Of a stretch of 64,000 nucleotides of DNA, positions 63,363 through 64,000 are shown one piece after another (position 1 is the first letter of the stretch; each line of letters opens with the position of its first letter). The notes beneath the pieces are model-generated. The model saw nothing but the letters and a program-made list of their open reading frames with translations. It was not told the origin of the DNA and did no database searches. This DNA is from Alicyclobacillus shizuokensis NBRC 103103 (GTDB lineage: Bacteria > Bacillota > Bacilli > Alicyclobacillales > Alicyclobacillaceae). Made by a program: the position numbers and the translations under genes. The stretch is taken from positions 59,990 through 123,989 of the forward strand of contig NZ_BCQV01000012.1 in assembly GCF_001552255.1 (NCBI RefSeq), read 5' to 3'.

Positions 63363-64000
63363 ATGAAACGAACAGGTGACCAAGCTTTCATCAAGGAGTT
63401 GAACAAGTCGATTGTTCTCAACCTTCTGCGCTTCCACAGTCCCATCTCACGGACACAGATTTCCGTTCAGACGGGCCTGAACAAGGCGACCGTATCGAGC
63501 ATTGTGGAAGAACTGATTCACGAAGACCTGGTATTGGAGATTGGCCGCGGACACACCCGTGTGGGACGGCGGCCGGTTTTACTTCTGTTCAACGCCCGCG
63601 CTGGCTACGTGGTCGGGGTGGATTTGGGCGTGGACTACGTCCGCGTCATCGTGAGCGACCTGTCCGGCGAAATTGTGGCCGCCCGCGAGTTTCCGCTTAC
63701 GGACAACAAGGGCCCGCAACAGATGGTGGAATCCATTGTGCGCGCGGTAGCCGACCTCAAAGCGGCTCTGCCGCCCTCCTCGCTCGGTCTCATCGGGATT
63801 GGCGTCGGCGTTCCGGGACTGGTCGACTACTCCCACGGAATCGTGCTCAACGCGCCCAACCTGGCCTGGCGCGACGTGCACCTCGGTGCGCTTTTGGAGA
63901 ATTACCTCAACCTCCCGGTGTATGTGGACAACGAGGCCAACACGGGCGCACTCGGCGAGAAGCTGTTTGGTATCGGCAAAGAGGTGTCTGATCTCATCTA
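63363..64000 (+). CDS. xylR: ROK-family transcriptional repressor, XylR-like, 3' end outside window
   Basis: The first 212 residues show an N-terminal MarR-like winged helix (SIVLNLLRFHSPISRTQISVQTGLNKATVSSIVEELIHEDLV) and the start of a ROK sugar-kinase-like domain (GYVVGVDLGVDYVRVIVSDLSG, then GIGVGVPGLVD and VYVDNEANTGALGEKLFG). This layout is that of Bacillus XylR, which releases xylO on binding xylose. With three xylO-like sites in the window it is the natural regulator of the xylose, oligosaccharide-uptake and GH genes. The C-terminal part is cut off at the window edge. Confidence 0.88.
   Translation, partial: MKRTGDQAFIKELNKSIVLNLLRFHSPISRTQISVQTGLNKATVSSIVEELIHEDLVLEIGRGHTRVGRRPVLLLFNARAGYVVGVDLGVDYVRVIVSDLSGEIVAAREFPLTDNKGPQQMVESIVRAVADLKAALPPSSLGLIGIGVGVPGLVDYSHGIVLNAPNLAWRDVHLGALLENYLNLPVYVDNEANTGALGEKLFGIGKEVSDLI

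Noticed and set aside
1..64000. CRISPR arrays, tRNA or rRNA genes, insertion sequences, prophage genes
   Set aside because: No regular spaced repeats, transposase motifs, tRNA cloverleaf patterns or phage proteins were seen in any gap or frame; the window reads as ordinary metabolic chromosome.

Overview
The window looks like a chromosomal segment of a GC-rich, spore-former-type Firmicute, most likely Alicyclobacillaceae or a close relative. The reasons are strong GGAGG-type ribosome sites with frequent GTG and TTG starts, Gram-positive lipoprotein binding proteins, Bacillus-type XylR operators, a SirB-type siroheme branch, and an intracellular GH9 cellulase resembling the one known from Alicyclobacillus acidocaldarius. 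The genus is an inference; there is no rRNA or other marker here. Almost all genes lie on the minus strand.

Region 1 (1-11760) is aromatic catabolism. It has a nearly complete homoprotocatechuate (4-hydroxyphenylacetate) meta-cleavage pathway: flavin reductase HpaC, then HpaE, HpaB, HpaD, a DapA-type lyase, a lone Rieske ferredoxin, two FAH-family proteins (HpaG1, HpaG2) and HpaF. A cytochrome P450 and an MFS transporter follow. A divergent IclR regulator faces hpaC. The same 12-bp palindrome sits before hpaE and before the P450 gene, which suggests one regulon. No separate HpaH hydratase and no classical HpaI aldolase were found.

Region 2 (11871-18835) is assimilatory sulfate reduction with siroheme synthesis: cysH (APS-reductase type), a TauE/SafE permease, sat, cysI, cobA and sirB, driven by a clear sigma-A-type promoter. 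Region 3 (18970-21579) is acetate uptake and activation (SatP-like protein and AcsA) with a cre-like site.

Region 4 (21712-34963) is one long plant-polysaccharide operon: oligosaccharide/peptide-type ABC transporter oppABCDF, intracellular GH9, xylulokinase, xylose isomerase and GH31 alpha-xylosidase. xylO-like operators lie before oppA and xylB. Region 5 (35405-39019) holds a polysaccharide deacetylase, a DUF624 membrane protein and a chemoreceptor gene whose leader is a clear cyclic-di-GMP-I riboswitch with a terminator. Region 6 (39101-43826) is a UbiD/UbiX-type decarboxylase locus with its own IclR regulator and an MFS transporter.

Region 7 (43966-52752) is a sugar-acid/oligosaccharide operon that appears to be decaying. 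It has two Gfo/Idh dehydrogenases, a GntR regulator, an enolase-superfamily dehydratase missing its catalytic barrel, a stump of a short-chain dehydrogenase, a uronate-isomerase-like protein, and an LplABC-type transporter whose first permease is cut by an in-frame amber codon. Region 8 (52867-64000) is a second xylan/oligosaccharide operon: binding protein, two permeases, GH3, polyol-type dehydrogenase and intracellular GH10 xylanase. It is divergent from a GH36 alpha-galactosidase and a ROK-family XylR-like repressor that runs off the window. Three xylO-like sites tie regions 4 and 8 together as a probable xylose regulon.
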